Origin: Candidatus Rokuibacteriota bacterium
GTDB lineage: Bacteria; Methylomirabilota; Methylomirabilia; Rokubacteriales; CSP1-6
Assembly: GCA_003220435.1 (NCBI GenBank)
Contig: QHSL01000044.1
Span: 1-53,103, forward strand
DNA: 53,103 bases
Direction of reading: 5' to 3'
The position numbers were made by a program, and so were the translations under genes. Below the pieces are notes generated by a model that was not told the DNA's origin, made no database searches, and saw only the letters and a program-made list of their open reading frames with translations. How positions within the stretch are numbered: position 1 is the stretch's first letter; every line of letters begins with the position of its first letter. This document shows positions 34,541 through 43,038 of this stretch, one piece after another.

Positions 34541-35328
34541 TGGGCGATCTCTTTCAAGAACCGCCCCTCCGCGAACCAGGCCAGGCGCTCACGCAGCGCG
34601 ACGACGTCGCCGATCACGGCGACGACCGGCGGCTCGAGCCGCGCCCGCTGGGCCCGCGCCGCGATGTCGCCGAGGGTTCCGGTGACGGTTTCCTGGACGT
34701 CGGTGGTTCCCCAGCGCACGAGGGCGACCGGCGTCGACGCCGGGCGCCCGTTCGCGACCAGCGTGCGGGCGATCCGCGGCAGGCTCTTGAGCCCCATGAG
34801 CACCACCAGCGTGTCGGCGGCCCGCGCGAGCCGCGCCCAGTCGACGTTCGACCGCAGCTTGTCGGTGTCCTCGTGGCCGGTCACCACCGCGAACGACGAG
34901 GCGGTGCCGCGATGCGTGAGCGGGATTCCCGCGTACGCGGGGACGGCGACGGCCGAGCTGACCCCGGGCACGACCTCGAACGGAATCCGCGCCTGCGCCA
35001 GCGCCAGCGCTTCCTCGCCGCCCCGTCCGAAGACGAACGGATCGCCGCCCTTGAGCCGCACGACGCGGCGTCCGCGCCGGGCGTGCACGACCAGGAGCGC
35101 GTTGATCCGCTCTTGAGAAAGCGTGTGGTGACCGGTGGCCTTGCCTGCGAAGATGCGGCGCGCGCGCGGCGCCTCGTCCAGCAAGCGCGGGTCCACCAGC
35201 CGGTCGTACACGACAACGTCGGCGCGCCGCAGCAGCTCGAGGCCGCGTACCGTCATCAGGCCGGGATCGCCGGGACCGGCGCCGACCAGCGCGACCGACC
35301 CCCCGCGCCGGCCTGCGGCTACGCGCAT
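34537..35328 (-). CDS. cobA: Uroporphyrinogen-III C-methyltransferase
   Basis: This 263-residue tetrapyrrole methylase starts SVALVGAGPGDPGLMTVRGL and contains VVRLKGGDPFVFGRGGEEAL, PGVSSAVAVPAYAGIPLTHR and VVLMGLKSLPRIA, the SUMT signatures. It makes precorrin-2 from uroporphyrinogen III with two SAM. The product feeds the adjacent dehydrogenase/ferrochelatase to make siroheme for the sulfite/nitrite reductase in the same operon. It overlaps the siroheme synthase N-terminal gene by 10 bp. The ATG at 35328 is chosen because the upstream extension is out of family. Confidence 0.95.
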   Translation of the reverse strand: MRVAAGRRGGSVALVGAGPGDPGLMTVRGLELLRRADVVVYDRLVDPRLLDEAPRARRIFAGKATGHHTLSQERINALLVVHARRGRRVVRLKGGDPFVFGRGGEEALALAQARIPFEVVPGVSSAVAVPAYAGIPLTHRGTASSFAVVTGHEDTDKLRSNVDWARLARAADTLVVLMGLKSLPRIARTLVANGRPASTPVALVRWGTTDVQETVTGTLGDIAARAQRARLEPPVVAVIGDVVALRERLAWFAEGRFLKEIAQ

Positions 35329-35954
35329 ACAGCGACTCCCAGGTGCTCGAGGAGCCGCCGCTTGGCGTCGTCGCGGCCGCGTTCGACGATGAGCCGGCGC
35401 ACGTCCGGACCGAGCGCGTTCCGCCACGCCTCGGCTGTGACCGGCCGGCCGAGGGCGCGCAGCTCCCGCCTGACCTCGGCCGCGATCGCGGCCAGCGTCG
35501 CATACTCGGCCGTGAGATGGTCCTCCAGCTCCTCGCGGACCCTGCGGGCGAGGGCGGGACTGGTGCCACCCGTCGAGACCGCCACGGTGAGGTCGCCCCG
35601 CCGCACGAGCGCCGGGAGGATGAAGGTGCAGTTGGCCGGATCGTCGGCGGCGTTGATCCAGACGCCGCGCTCGCGCGCCTCGCGCGCCACCGCGGCGTTG
35701 ACCTCACCCCGGTCGGTCGCCACGAGGACCAGGTCGAAGCCGGCCAGATCACCCTCCCGATAGGCGCGCCGCTCCACGTCGATTCGCCCCGCGGTGGCCA
35801 GCGTGGCGAGGGCCAGCGTCACCTGCGGGCTGATCACCGTCACGTCGGCGGCGGCGGCCAGCAGGCTCTCGATCCTCCGCTCGGCAACGACGCCGCCGCC
35901 GACGACGAGGCAGCGCCGGCTCGCGAGGTCGAGGAGGACGGGATAGTAGCCCAT
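35319..35954 (-). CDS. Precorrin-2 dehydrogenase / sirohydrochlorin ferrochelatase (CysG N-terminal type)
   Basis: This 211-residue protein is the Met8/CysG-N half. Its start, GYYPVLLDLASRRCLVVGGG, is a Rossmann fold with a conserved NAD site, followed by VTVISPQVT, ADDPANCTFILPALVRRGD and VSTGGTSPALARRVREELE. It oxidises precorrin-2 and inserts iron, giving siroheme. Together with the separate cobA gene it makes a split CysG. It begins 1 bp after the reductase stop and overlaps cobA, so the pathway is encoded as one unit with its consumer enzyme. Confidence 0.93.
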   Translation of the reverse strand: MGYYPVLLDLASRRCLVVGGGVVAERRIESLLAAAADVTVISPQVTLALATLATAGRIDVERRAYREGDLAGFDLVLVATDRGEVNAAVAREARERGVWINAADDPANCTFILPALVRRGDLTVAVSTGGTSPALARRVREELEDHLTAEYATLAAIAAEVRRELRALGRPVTAEAWRNALGPDVRRLIVERGRDDAKRRLLEHLGVAVCA

Positions 35955-35955
35955 C

Positions 35956-37653
35956 TCAGCCGTCGACCCCGTGCGGCGGGCCCGCCGGCGCGGCATCGCG
36001 CGCCACCGCCTCGATCCGCTCGCCCGCCAGGAGCAGGCGCAGCTCCTCGTCGGTGTGACGCGCGGCGAACCGGCGGAAGTTCTCGCCCTCCCGTCGGCTG
36101 GTGAGGAAACCGCGGAGCAACCGCTCGATCGCCGGCGCCACGTCGGTCGCGGGCAGACGCAGGCCGATGGGCCGCGCCACCGCCTGGTGGCGTCCGACTG
36201 CGCCGCCGACGCAGAAGTAGTACGCGTCGACGAGCTGGCCGCCCACCTTCACCTTCTTGCCTTCGATGCCGAGGTCGGCGATCCAGTGCTGGCCGCAGCT
36301 GTTCGGGCACCCGGTGACGTGGATTTTTATATGTTGATCGAAGCCCGGCAGCTGCCGCTCGAGCGCCTCCACGAGATCGCGCGCGAAGCCTTTGGTCTCG
36401 GTGAGCGCCAGCTTGCAGAACTCGGAGCCCGTGCACGCCACGGTCCCGCGACGGAACGGCGAGGCGTTCAGCGGCAGGCCGACCAGCTCGAGCTCGCGCG
36501 CCAGTGCGGCGGCGTGCTCACGCGGCACGTTCGGGATCAGGAGATTCTGCATGCTGGTCGTCCTGAGCACGCCAGAGCCGTAGCGCTCGGCCAGCTCGGC
36601 GGTCGCCCGCATCTGCTCGGCGGTGAGACGTCCGCGGAGCACCGCGGTGCCGACGTAGCAGTAGCCCGGCTGCTTCTGCGCATGGATGCCGACGTGATCG
36701 CGGTAGACGTCGTCGGGCGGATCGTCTGGCACGCCGGGCGCGAGCACGCGCCCCAGACGCTCCTCGATCGCCGCCCGGAAGCGTTCGGCCGTCCAGCCGT
36801 GCTGGAGGAAGAGGAACTTGAGCCGCGCCTTCTCGCGATTCTGGCGGAGCACGTCGGAGTCGCGGAAGATCTCGGTGACCGCCTTGAGCACCGGCAGCGC
36901 CTCCTCCCAGCGGACGAACGCGTCGAGGCGCACGCCGAGGTGCGGGTCGGTCGAGAGCCCGCCGCCGACGCGCAGGCTGAAGCCGATCTCGTCGGTCGCG
37001 GGATGGCGCACCGCCGTCAGGCCGACGTCGTTGATCTCGGGATACGAGCACCAGGTGCGGCAGCCCGCGATCGAGACCTTGAATTTCCGCGGGAGGTTGT
37101 AGAAAGCCGGGTTGCCGTTGAGCATTTCCGTCCCGGCGTGGACGAGCGGCGACGTATCCGCCAGCTCGTCGGCGTCGACACCGGCGAGCGGACAGCCGGT
37201 GACGTTGCGGGTGACGTCGCCGCACGAGCCGAGCGTGGTCACGCCCTGGAGCCAGAGCGCGCGGAAGACCTCGGGCAAGCTCTCGAGCTTGACCCAGTGG
37301 AGCTGGATGTTCTGGCGAACGGTGATATCGCCGAGCCCTCCGCCGTGCCGCTCGGCGAGGTCCGCGATGGTCTTCAGCTGATGGGACTCGAGCGCGCCGT
37401 TGGGGATCCGGATCCGCACCATGAAGTTGCGGGTGGCCTTGCCTTCGCCGTTTTTGCCCCCGATCGCGCCGACCCCGTCACCCTGGGTGTAGATTCCCCA
37501 CCAACGGAAATACGTGCCGAACCACTCCGGCGGCACCGCATCCCAGCCCTCGCGCGCGAAGCGGAGGATGTCTTCATAGGCCTCCCATGGATTCAGCTCG
37601 CGCTTGAGCCGCTCCACACGCTGCGCTTTGGTCTCTTTCACGGCTTCGCTCAC
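35956..37653 (-). CDS. Siroheme-dependent nitrite/sulfite reductase
   Basis: From GTG 37653 the protein has 565 residues with the duplicated ferredoxin-type reductase layout. The first half has FMVRIRIPNGALESHQL, TVRQNIQLHW and TLGSCGDVTRNVTGCPLAG. The second has Cys407 and Cys413 in ACTGSEFCKLALTETKG and Cys449 and Cys453 in HVTGCPNSCGQHWIADLG, which ligate the 4Fe-4S cluster coupled to siroheme. It reduces sulfite or nitrite by six electrons from ferredoxin. Co-occurrence with APS reductase makes sulfite the likely substrate. It follows the zinc-ribbon gene by 14 bp and is followed by the siroheme genes. Confidence 0.94.
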   Translation of the reverse strand: MSEAVKETKAQRVERLKRELNPWEAYEDILRFAREGWDAVPPEWFGTYFRWWGIYTQGDGVGAIGGKNGEGKATRNFMVRIRIPNGALESHQLKTIADLAERHGGGLGDITVRQNIQLHWVKLESLPEVFRALWLQGVTTLGSCGDVTRNVTGCPLAGVDADELADTSPLVHAGTEMLNGNPAFYNLPRKFKVSIAGCRTWCSYPEINDVGLTAVRHPATDEIGFSLRVGGGLSTDPHLGVRLDAFVRWEEALPVLKAVTEIFRDSDVLRQNREKARLKFLFLQHGWTAERFRAAIEERLGRVLAPGVPDDPPDDVYRDHVGIHAQKQPGYCYVGTAVLRGRLTAEQMRATAELAERYGSGVLRTTSMQNLLIPNVPREHAAALARELELVGLPLNASPFRRGTVACTGSEFCKLALTETKGFARDLVEALERQLPGFDQHIKIHVTGCPNSCGQHWIADLGIEGKKVKVGGQLVDAYYFCVGGAVGRHQAVARPIGLRLPATDVAPAIERLLRGFLTSRREGENFRRFAARHTDEELRLLLAGERIEAVARDAAPAGPPHGVDG

Positions 37654-37667
37654 TGTCGCCTCCGCCT

Positions 37668-37856
37668 TCACCCGAGGTACCGGAGCGGGACTTCCACCCA
37701 CGATTTGCACCGAGAGCACTTCGCCGTCACGCGCCCGGTCGGTGAATCCACCTTCAGGATCGCGTTGTGGATCACGACCTCGTTCTGCAGCTTCACCACG
37801 ACCTTGGCGCGGCAGACCGGGCACCGGGAATTGCTGTCCTCGCCGGGTTCAGCCAT
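37668..37856 (-). CDS. Small zinc-ribbon protein (62 residues)
   Basis: The protein has one four-Cys ribbon: CPVC near residue 12 and CSRC near residue 47, separated by a beta-rich segment (KVVVKLQNEVVIHNAILKVD). It ends EVPLRYLG. It sits between the APS reductase and sulfite reductase genes in the same orientation and has its own possible promoter overlapping the cysH stop. It may be a regulator or metal-binding accessory factor. No family name is certain. Confidence 0.7.
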   Translation of the reverse strand: MAEPGEDSNSRCPVCRAKVVVKLQNEVVIHNAILKVDSPTGRVTAKCSRCKSWVEVPLRYLG

Positions 37857-37864
37857 GGGCAGTC

Positions 37865-37894
37865 AAAATACCCATTGTCGATCGAGATTGTCAA
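37865..37894 (-). promoter_or_regulatory. Possible sigma-70 type internal promoter before the zinc-ribbon gene
   Basis: On the minus strand TTGACA (37894-37889) and TATTTT (37870-37865) are separated by 18 bp, 8 bp ahead of the ATG at 37856. The -35 box overlaps the cysH stop. Transcripts starting here would be almost leaderless. It would allow the reductase genes to be expressed apart from cysH. The evidence is sequence match only. Confidence 0.4.
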
Positions 37895-38595
37895 GAAGAG
37901 GCCTCGCGGGCCGTCGGGAGGTGGAGTCCGCACTCTTTGCTCTCCGGAGCCTCCCACCACCATCGGCCGGCACGCAGGTCCTCACCGGGTCGAACAGCCC
38001 GGGTGCACGGCGCACAGCCGATGCTCGGATAGCCCTGATCGTGGAGGGCGTTGTACGGGACGTCGTGGGCGCGGACGTAGCGCCAGACGTCCTCGGTGCT
38101 CCAGTCGGCGAGCGGGTTCAGCTTCAGGATTCCGCCGTGGTCGCGGTCGACCTGGACCTTCGCCACGTCCCGGCGCGTCACCGCCTGGTCGCGTCGTAGG
38201 CCGGTGATCCAGGCCTGGAGGCCCGCGAGCGCGCGGCCGAGCGGCTCGACCTTGCGGACGGCGCAGCACTGCTTGCGCCGCTCGACACTCGCGTAGAAGA
38301 GGTTCACCCCGTGGTTGCCCACCATCGCCTCGACGGCTTGCGCCATGGGGAAAAACACGTCGATCGTGCAGCCGTAGCGGGCACGGACCGCGTCGATGAG
38401 CGCGTAGGTCTCCGGCGGCAGCCGGCCGGTGTCGACCGTGAAGATGCGCGCACGGGGCTCGATGCGCATCAGGATGTCCACGATCACCACGCCCTCGACT
38501 CCGAACGCCGTCGACAGGGCGATGCGCGGGTGAAACGCTGCGATCGCCGCGGCAAGCAGCTCTCGAGCGGCCATCGACTCCCACTTCTCGCTCAT
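37891..38595 (-). CDS. cysH: Assimilatory adenylyl-sulfate (APS) reductase
   Basis: From ATG 38595 (GGAGTGGAGAG upstream) the protein has 234 residues. The PAPS-reductase fold shows ALSTAFGVEGVVIVDIL and FTVDTGRLPPETY. The Cys pairs Cys110-Cys111 and Cys194/Cys197 (SIGCAPCTR) are the 4Fe-4S ligands that mark APS rather than PAPS reductases, and the catalytic Cys222 lies in SKECGLHLP. It reduces APS to sulfite. An 18-residue longer reading is rejected because it would start inside the terminator hairpin. It is the first gene of the sulfur operon. No ATP-sulfurylase gene is in view. Confidence 0.94.
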   Translation of the reverse strand: MSEKWESMAARELLAAAIAAFHPRIALSTAFGVEGVVIVDILMRIEPRARIFTVDTGRLPPETYALIDAVRARYGCTIDVFFPMAQAVEAMVGNHGVNLFYASVERRKQCCAVRKVEPLGRALAGLQAWITGLRRDQAVTRRDVAKVQVDRDHGGILKLNPLADWSTEDVWRYVRAHDVPYNALHDQGYPSIGCAPCTRAVRPGEDLRAGRWWWEAPESKECGLHLPTAREASS

Positions 38596-38624
38596 CAGGT
38601 CTCTCCACTCCGGTTGCGCCCGCA

Positions 38625-38676
38625 CAACAAAAAAGCCGAGGCGGCTCACGCCCTCTCGGCGCGGCCATCTCGGCTT
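38625..38676 (-). terminator. Attenuator-like intrinsic terminator in the cysH leader
   Basis: On the minus strand AAGCCGAG pairs with CTCGGCTT, enclosing an inner GC-rich stem (GGC/GCC and GCGCC/GGCGT with a GAGAG loop), and is followed by a run of Ts (TTTTTTGTTGT). It ends about 30 bp before the cysH ATG. No minus-strand gene lies upstream, since prpE is on the plus strand, so it must act within the cysH leader. A second GCCGAG at 38720-38725 could pair with the same 3' arm and compete. This is the layout of transcriptional attenuation; the signal is unknown. Confidence 0.65.
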
Positions 38677-38867
38677 CTGTCTTCGTTTGCTGCTCGACTT
38701 CGCCTTACATCACGATCAACTCGGCAGCTCGCCCGGACATGAGTGAAGCATGGCAAATACTACATATTATCGATCGGAATTACAACAGATTTCCCGGCCG
38801 GGTTCCTGGACCCCTCGGGCCGTGGTACTTTCCCCCCCGCGAAGACTGGAGCGGCGGAGGCCCATCC

Positions 38868-40772
38868 ATGGCGAAGAGCGTCTACGACGAAACGTACCAG
38901 CGTTCGATGAAGGACCCGCTAGCCTTCTGGGCGGCGGCCGCCGAGGACATCTACTGGGACAAGCGCTGGGACCGTGTCTTCGACGACTCGCGCAAGCCCT
39001 TCTACCGCTGGTTCACCGGAGGCGTGCTCAACACCTGCTACAACGCGCTCGACGTTCACGTGGATCGCGGCCGCGGCAAGCAACGGGCGCTCGTCTACGA
39101 CAGCCCCGTGACCGGCACGGTCAAGGCCTACACGTATCGCGAGCTCCGCGACGCGGTGGCGCTCTGCGCCGGCATGCTGCAGCGGCAGGGGATCGAGAAG
39201 GGCGACCGCGTGATCATTTACATGCCGATGGTGCCCGAGGCCGTGATCGCGATGCTCGCGTGCGCGCGCATCGGTGCGATCCACTCGGTGGTGTTCGGCG
39301 GCTTCGCCGCCAACGAGCTCGCCAAACGCATCGACGACGCGCAGCCCAAGCTGATCCTCTCGGGCTCCTGCGGGATCGAGGTCAACCGCGTCATCCCCTA
39401 CAAGCCGCTGCTCGACGGCGCGATCGAGCTGGCGCGCCACAAAGTCCCCCGCTGCGTGATCCTCCAGCGGCCTCAAGAGGCTGCGGCCATGGTGCGCGGC
39501 CGCGATCGAGATTGGAACGACGAGATCGCTGGGGCGTCCCCCGCCGAGTGCGTGCCGGTGGGCGCCACCGATCCGCTCTATATCTTGTACACGTCGGGAA
39601 CGACGGGGATCCCCAAGGGCGTCGTACGCGACAACGGCGGGCACGCCGTCGCGCTCAAGTGGTCGATGGGCGCGGTCTACAGCATGGGCGCCGGCGAGGT
39701 CTATTGGGCCGCCTCGGACATCGGCTGGGTGGTCGGCCACTCCTACATCGTCTACGCGCCGCTCCTCAAGGGCTGCACCTCGATCCTCTACGAGGGCAAG
39801 CCGGTCGGCACGCCGGATCCGGGCGCGTTCTGGCGCGTGATCGCCGAGCACGGCGTCAACGCGCTGTTCACCGCGCCGACGGCGTTCCGCGCGATCAAAA
39901 AAGAGGATCCGCAGGGCCTCTACATATCGAAGTACGACCTCTCGCGCTTCCGCACGCTGTTCCTGGCGGGCGAGCGCTGCGACCCGGACACGCTCCACTG
40001 GGCCGAGGACAGACTGAAAGTCCCGGTCGTCGACCACTGGTGGCAGACCGAGACGGGGTGGCCGATCGCCGCGAACTGCGTGGGGCTGGGGATGCTGCCC
40101 GTGAAGGCCGGCTCGCCCACGAAGGCGGTGCCCGGGTTCGAGGTCCGCGTCCTCGACGACGACAACCGCGAGCTCGCGGCCGGCCAGATCGGCTCGATCG
40201 CCCTCAAGCTGCCGCTGGCACCAGGGTGCTTGCCCACGCTGTGGAACAACGACGCCGGATACGAAAAGTCATACCTCGCGAAGCATCCCGGGCACTACTT
40301 GACGGGCGACGCGGGTTACCGCGACGAGGACGGCTATCTCTACATCATGAGCCGCGTGGACGACATCATCAACGTCGCCGGCCACCGGCTCTCCACCGGC
40401 GCCATGGAAGAGGTGCTGTCCTCTCACCCGGATGTGGCCGAGTGCGCTGTCGTCGGCGTCGCCGACGAGATCAAGGGCGAGGTCCCGGTCGGCTTCGTCG
40501 TCACGAAGGCGGGGGTGGCGCGCGGAGAGGCCGAGATCGTTCGCGAGCTGGTCGAGAGAGTGCGCGAGCAGATCGGTCCCGTCGCCGCCTTCAAGACCGC
40601 GCTGGTGGTCAAGCGCCTCCCCAAGACCCGCTCGGGCAAGATCCTGCGCGGGACGATGAAGCGGATCGCCGACGGCCACGAGTACACCGCGCCGGCCACG
40701 ATCGACGACCCGGCGATCCTCGGCGAGATCGCCGAGGCGCTCGGCGCCAAGGGGTACCCGATGCGCGGCTAG
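38868..40772 (+). CDS. prpE: Propionyl-CoA synthetase (acetyl-CoA synthetase family)
   Basis: This 634-residue ANL enzyme starts SVYDETYQRSMKDPLAFW, the PrpE/ACAS N-terminus. It has the P-loop YTSGTTGIPKG (241-251), DHWWQTETGWPI, TGDAGYRDEDGYLYIMSRVD with the hinge, VAGHRLSTGAMEEVL and the acetylatable catalytic Lys in TRSGKILRGTMKRI. It converts a short-chain acid, most likely propionate given the overall pattern, to its CoA ester. GGCGGAGG precedes the ATG. It is divergent from the cysH leader and convergent with the MFS gene. Confidence 0.93.
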   Translation: MAKSVYDETYQRSMKDPLAFWAAAAEDIYWDKRWDRVFDDSRKPFYRWFTGGVLNTCYNALDVHVDRGRGKQRALVYDSPVTGTVKAYTYRELRDAVALCAGMLQRQGIEKGDRVIIYMPMVPEAVIAMLACARIGAIHSVVFGGFAANELAKRIDDAQPKLILSGSCGIEVNRVIPYKPLLDGAIELARHKVPRCVILQRPQEAAAMVRGRDRDWNDEIAGASPAECVPVGATDPLYILYTSGTTGIPKGVVRDNGGHAVALKWSMGAVYSMGAGEVYWAASDIGWVVGHSYIVYAPLLKGCTSILYEGKPVGTPDPGAFWRVIAEHGVNALFTAPTAFRAIKKEDPQGLYISKYDLSRFRTLFLAGERCDPDTLHWAEDRLKVPVVDHWWQTETGWPIAANCVGLGMLPVKAGSPTKAVPGFEVRVLDDDNRELAAGQIGSIALKLPLAPGCLPTLWNNDAGYEKSYLAKHPGHYLTGDAGYRDEDGYLYIMSRVDDIINVAGHRLSTGAMEEVLSSHPDVAECAVVGVADEIKGEVPVGFVVTKAGVARGEAEIVRELVERVREQIGPVAAFKTALVVKRLPKTRSGKILRGTMKRIADGHEYTAPATIDDPAILGEIAEALGAKGYPMRG

Positions 40773-40785
40773 CGGCCGCGGGCGA

Positions 40786-41994
40786 TCAGTCGCGCCGGAG
40801 CCGCCACCAGAGGAACAGCCCACCCACGGCGGCGAGGCCGATCGTGCCGTTCCACAGAAAGGCGACCGACACTCCCCACCCCTGCGAGATCGTGCCGACG
40901 ATGAACGCGCCGATCGGGAACGCGCCGCCCGAGACCCAGGTGTAGAGACTCATCACGCGCCCGCGCAGCACGTCCGGCGCCTGGAGTTGGATGGACGTGT
41001 TGCAGCTCGCCATCATCATGATTCCCCAGTAGCCGGTGAAGAAGAGCAGGGGCACCGCCAGGCCGACCCGTCCGGTGAAGCCCAGGCCGATCAGCATGCT
41101 CAGCGCCAGGATCGCCGACATGAAGATGGACGAGAGCGACGGATAGCGCGACGCGCGCGCGCCGACCGTGAGCGCTCCGGCCACGGCGCCCACGCCGAGC
41201 GAGGCCATGAGAAAGCCGAAGCCCTCGGCGTCCAGGCCGAGCACGTTCCTGGCGAGAAGCGGCATGTACACGCTGAAGTTGAACACGCTGAGGCTCACCA
41301 CGAGGACGAGGCCGATCAGGAGCCGGAGCCGCGGCGTGTTCGCGGCGTAGCGGACGCCCTCCATGATCTCCTCGAAGATCGACGCGCGCGGTGTGTCGGG
41401 CGGCAGACCCCTCGCCTGCATCCGAAGGAGCGTGACGATGACACCGAGGAAGCCGAGGCCGTTCACCAGGAACGTCCACGCGATGCCGACGCGTCCGATC
41501 ACGAGCCCGGCCACGGCCGGCCCGACGATCCGCGCCAGGTTGAAGCCGGCGGAGTTCAGGGCGACCGCGCTCGACACGTCGGCTCGGCCGACCAGCTCCA
41601 TCACGAACGACTGGCGCGCCGGCTGGTCCACGACGTTGGCGAAACCGAGAGCGAGCCCCAACACGGCCACGTGCCAGTACTGGACGTGACCGGTCGCCAC
41701 CAGCAGCGCCAGCAGCAATCCCTGGAGCGCGAGCGTCGTCTGGGTCGCGACAAGCAGCGGACGCTTCGGCAGCCGGTCGGCTACGGCGCCGCTCACGATC
41801 GAGAGGAGGAGAACCGGCGAGAACTGGAGCGTCGCGAGGAATCCGAGCTTGAAGGGCGAGTCCGTGAGCTGCAGCACGAGCCAGGCCTGCGCCACGTTCT
41901 GCATCCAGCTCCCGATCTGTGCCGCGAACTGGGAAAAGTAGAAGCGGCGGTAGTCTCGGTGGTTCAGCGCCCGTAGGCCGTGCGGGAACGCCAT
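40786..41994 (-). CDS. MFS transporter, EntS/MFS_3 type
   Basis: This 402-residue integral membrane protein has about 12 hydrophobic segments and starts LRALNHRDYRRFYFSQFAAQ. The motif-A-like loop SGAVADRLPKRPLLVATQTT follows TM2, and NVVDQPARQSFVMELVGRAD and NSAGFNLARIVGPAVAGLV are typical of the EntS/transmembrane secretion effector family. It is probably a proton-driven exporter of an unknown small molecule. It is convergent with prpE (13 bp between stops) and 105 bp upstream of mscL in the opposite sense of gene order. Confidence 0.9.
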   Translation of the reverse strand: MAFPHGLRALNHRDYRRFYFSQFAAQIGSWMQNVAQAWLVLQLTDSPFKLGFLATLQFSPVLLLSIVSGAVADRLPKRPLLVATQTTLALQGLLLALLVATGHVQYWHVAVLGLALGFANVVDQPARQSFVMELVGRADVSSAVALNSAGFNLARIVGPAVAGLVIGRVGIAWTFLVNGLGFLGVIVTLLRMQARGLPPDTPRASIFEEIMEGVRYAANTPRLRLLIGLVLVVSLSVFNFSVYMPLLARNVLGLDAEGFGFLMASLGVGAVAGALTVGARASRYPSLSSIFMSAILALSMLIGLGFTGRVGLAVPLLFFTGYWGIMMMASCNTSIQLQAPDVLRGRVMSLYTWVSGGAFPIGAFIVGTISQGWGVSVAFLWNGTIGLAAVGGLFLWWRLRRD

Positions 41995-42099
41995 CGGCGC
42001 GGCGGCTAGACCCGCGGGTGAATGCTCGTCAGCACCAATCGCGGACGCGTCCGCGAACGGCCCGCCGCGACGCTGCCCACCGGATCGAACCGTCCTCGC

Positions 42100-42537
42100 T
42101 CAGGCCGTCGCCAGGTTCGAGGTGCAGTGCGGGCAGCGCTTCGCGCCGGCCGGAATCGTCGTCGCGCACCACGCGCACTCCTTGGTCGCCGGAGCCGCGA
42201 CCGCCGGTTTGGGAAACAGGCGGTTCACCTGCTTCACGAGCATGAAGACCGCGAACGCCACGATGAGGAAGTTGATCAGCGCGTTCAGGAACGCGCCGTA
42301 GTTGAGCGTCGGGGCGCCCGCCGCCTTCGCGGCGGCGAGCGTCGGAAACGACTGCCCCGAGAGGCTCACGAAGAAATCCTTGAAGTCCACGCCCCCGATC
42401 AGTCGGCCGATCGGTGGCATCAGGACATCGTTGACGAGCGAGGTGACGATGGCCCCGAAGCTCGCGCCCATGATCACGCCGACCGCCAGGTCGACCACGT
42501 TGCCGCGTGTGATGAACGCCTTGAACTCGTTGAGCAT
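42100..42537 (-). CDS. mscL: Large-conductance mechanosensitive channel with C-terminal zinc ribbon
   Basis: The first 110 residues are a standard MscL: an amphipathic N-terminus ([20 protein letters not shown]), pore helix TM1 with [20 protein letters not shown], and TM2 ([20 protein letters not shown]). In place of the usual charged helical bundle the tail carries a zinc ribbon, Cys121/Cys124 (CAWC) and Cys135/Cys138 (CPHC). The channel releases solutes on hypo-osmotic shock. The ribbon is an uncommon addition that may assemble or sense at the cytoplasmic end. Confidence 0.95.
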   Translation of the reverse strand: MLNEFKAFITRGNVVDLAVGVIMGASFGAIVTSLVNDVLMPPIGRLIGGVDFKDFFVSLSGQSFPTLAAAKAAGAPTLNYGAFLNALINFLIVAFAVFMLVKQVNRLFPKPAVAAPATKECAWCATTIPAGAKRCPHCTSNLATA

Positions 42538-42731
42538 GGACCGCCTCCTCGCCCAGATGCCGCCTCAGAAAGACCTGCGTGCGGGTCCGCGCCGGCCTGG
42601 CGTGGAGCGCACGGGCACCACGGGTTCATCGAAGTGCGCACACTGTACAACGGGCGTCGGGCGATCGCGAGCGTGCCGGAGATCTGCGGCATCGCGAAAC
42701 CGAAGATCGCGGGCGAGTGTGGAGGACCCTT

Positions 42732-42893
42732 CTAGGCCTCCCATGCGACGACATCGCGCCGGTCGGCATCGGCGGCGGGCGCGTTGGCCGGCGCCCTGGA
42801 GCCAGAAGCGAACCGGTGGAGGAGCTCTTCGACGACCAGCCAGAGCGGGAGGCCGAGCAGGGCCGCATACGCGATCAGGTTCTCCAGTGCCAT
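42732..42893 (-). CDS. Small membrane-anchored protein of 53 residues
   Basis: GAGGAGG lies 7 nt before the ATG at 42893. Residues 4-27 (ENLIAYAALLGLPLWLVVEE) form a hydrophobic segment, followed by a short Ala/Asp-rich cytoplasmic or periplasmic tail (ANAPAADADRRDVV). The strong ribosome site and hydrophobic pattern argue for a real small protein. It is divergent from the lipoprotein gene. No family is recognised. The 42538-42731 gap between it and mscL shows no supported gene. Confidence 0.55.
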   Translation of the reverse strand: MALENLIAYAALLGLPLWLVVEELLHRFASGSRAPANAPAADADRRDVVAWEA

Positions 42894-43038
42894 CGTCTGT
42901 CCTCCTCGGCGTCCGAGGTGGCGGTATCCGTGCCAGACCGATGGCCCATGGCGCCGGGCAAAGCACCCGATGGCGCTGCCGGGCCGCCCGATCGGGCGGT
43001 GTAGTATCCTCGTACGCGCTTCGATTCGGAGGAAGCCC

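Noticed and set aside
38596-38649. Longer start for cysH beginning MSRLGFF
   Set aside because: The start would lie inside the terminator hairpin and T-run; the ATG at 38595 has a good ribosome site and fits the family N-terminus.
38676-38867. SAM riboswitch in the cysH leader
   Set aside because: No S-box or SAM-II/SAM-IV consensus core could be found by eye; only the terminator and a competing arm are visible.
42538-42731. Short plus-strand frame ending ECGGPF after mscL
   Set aside because: No ribosome site, no recognisable domain, and it mainly runs through antisense of other genes.
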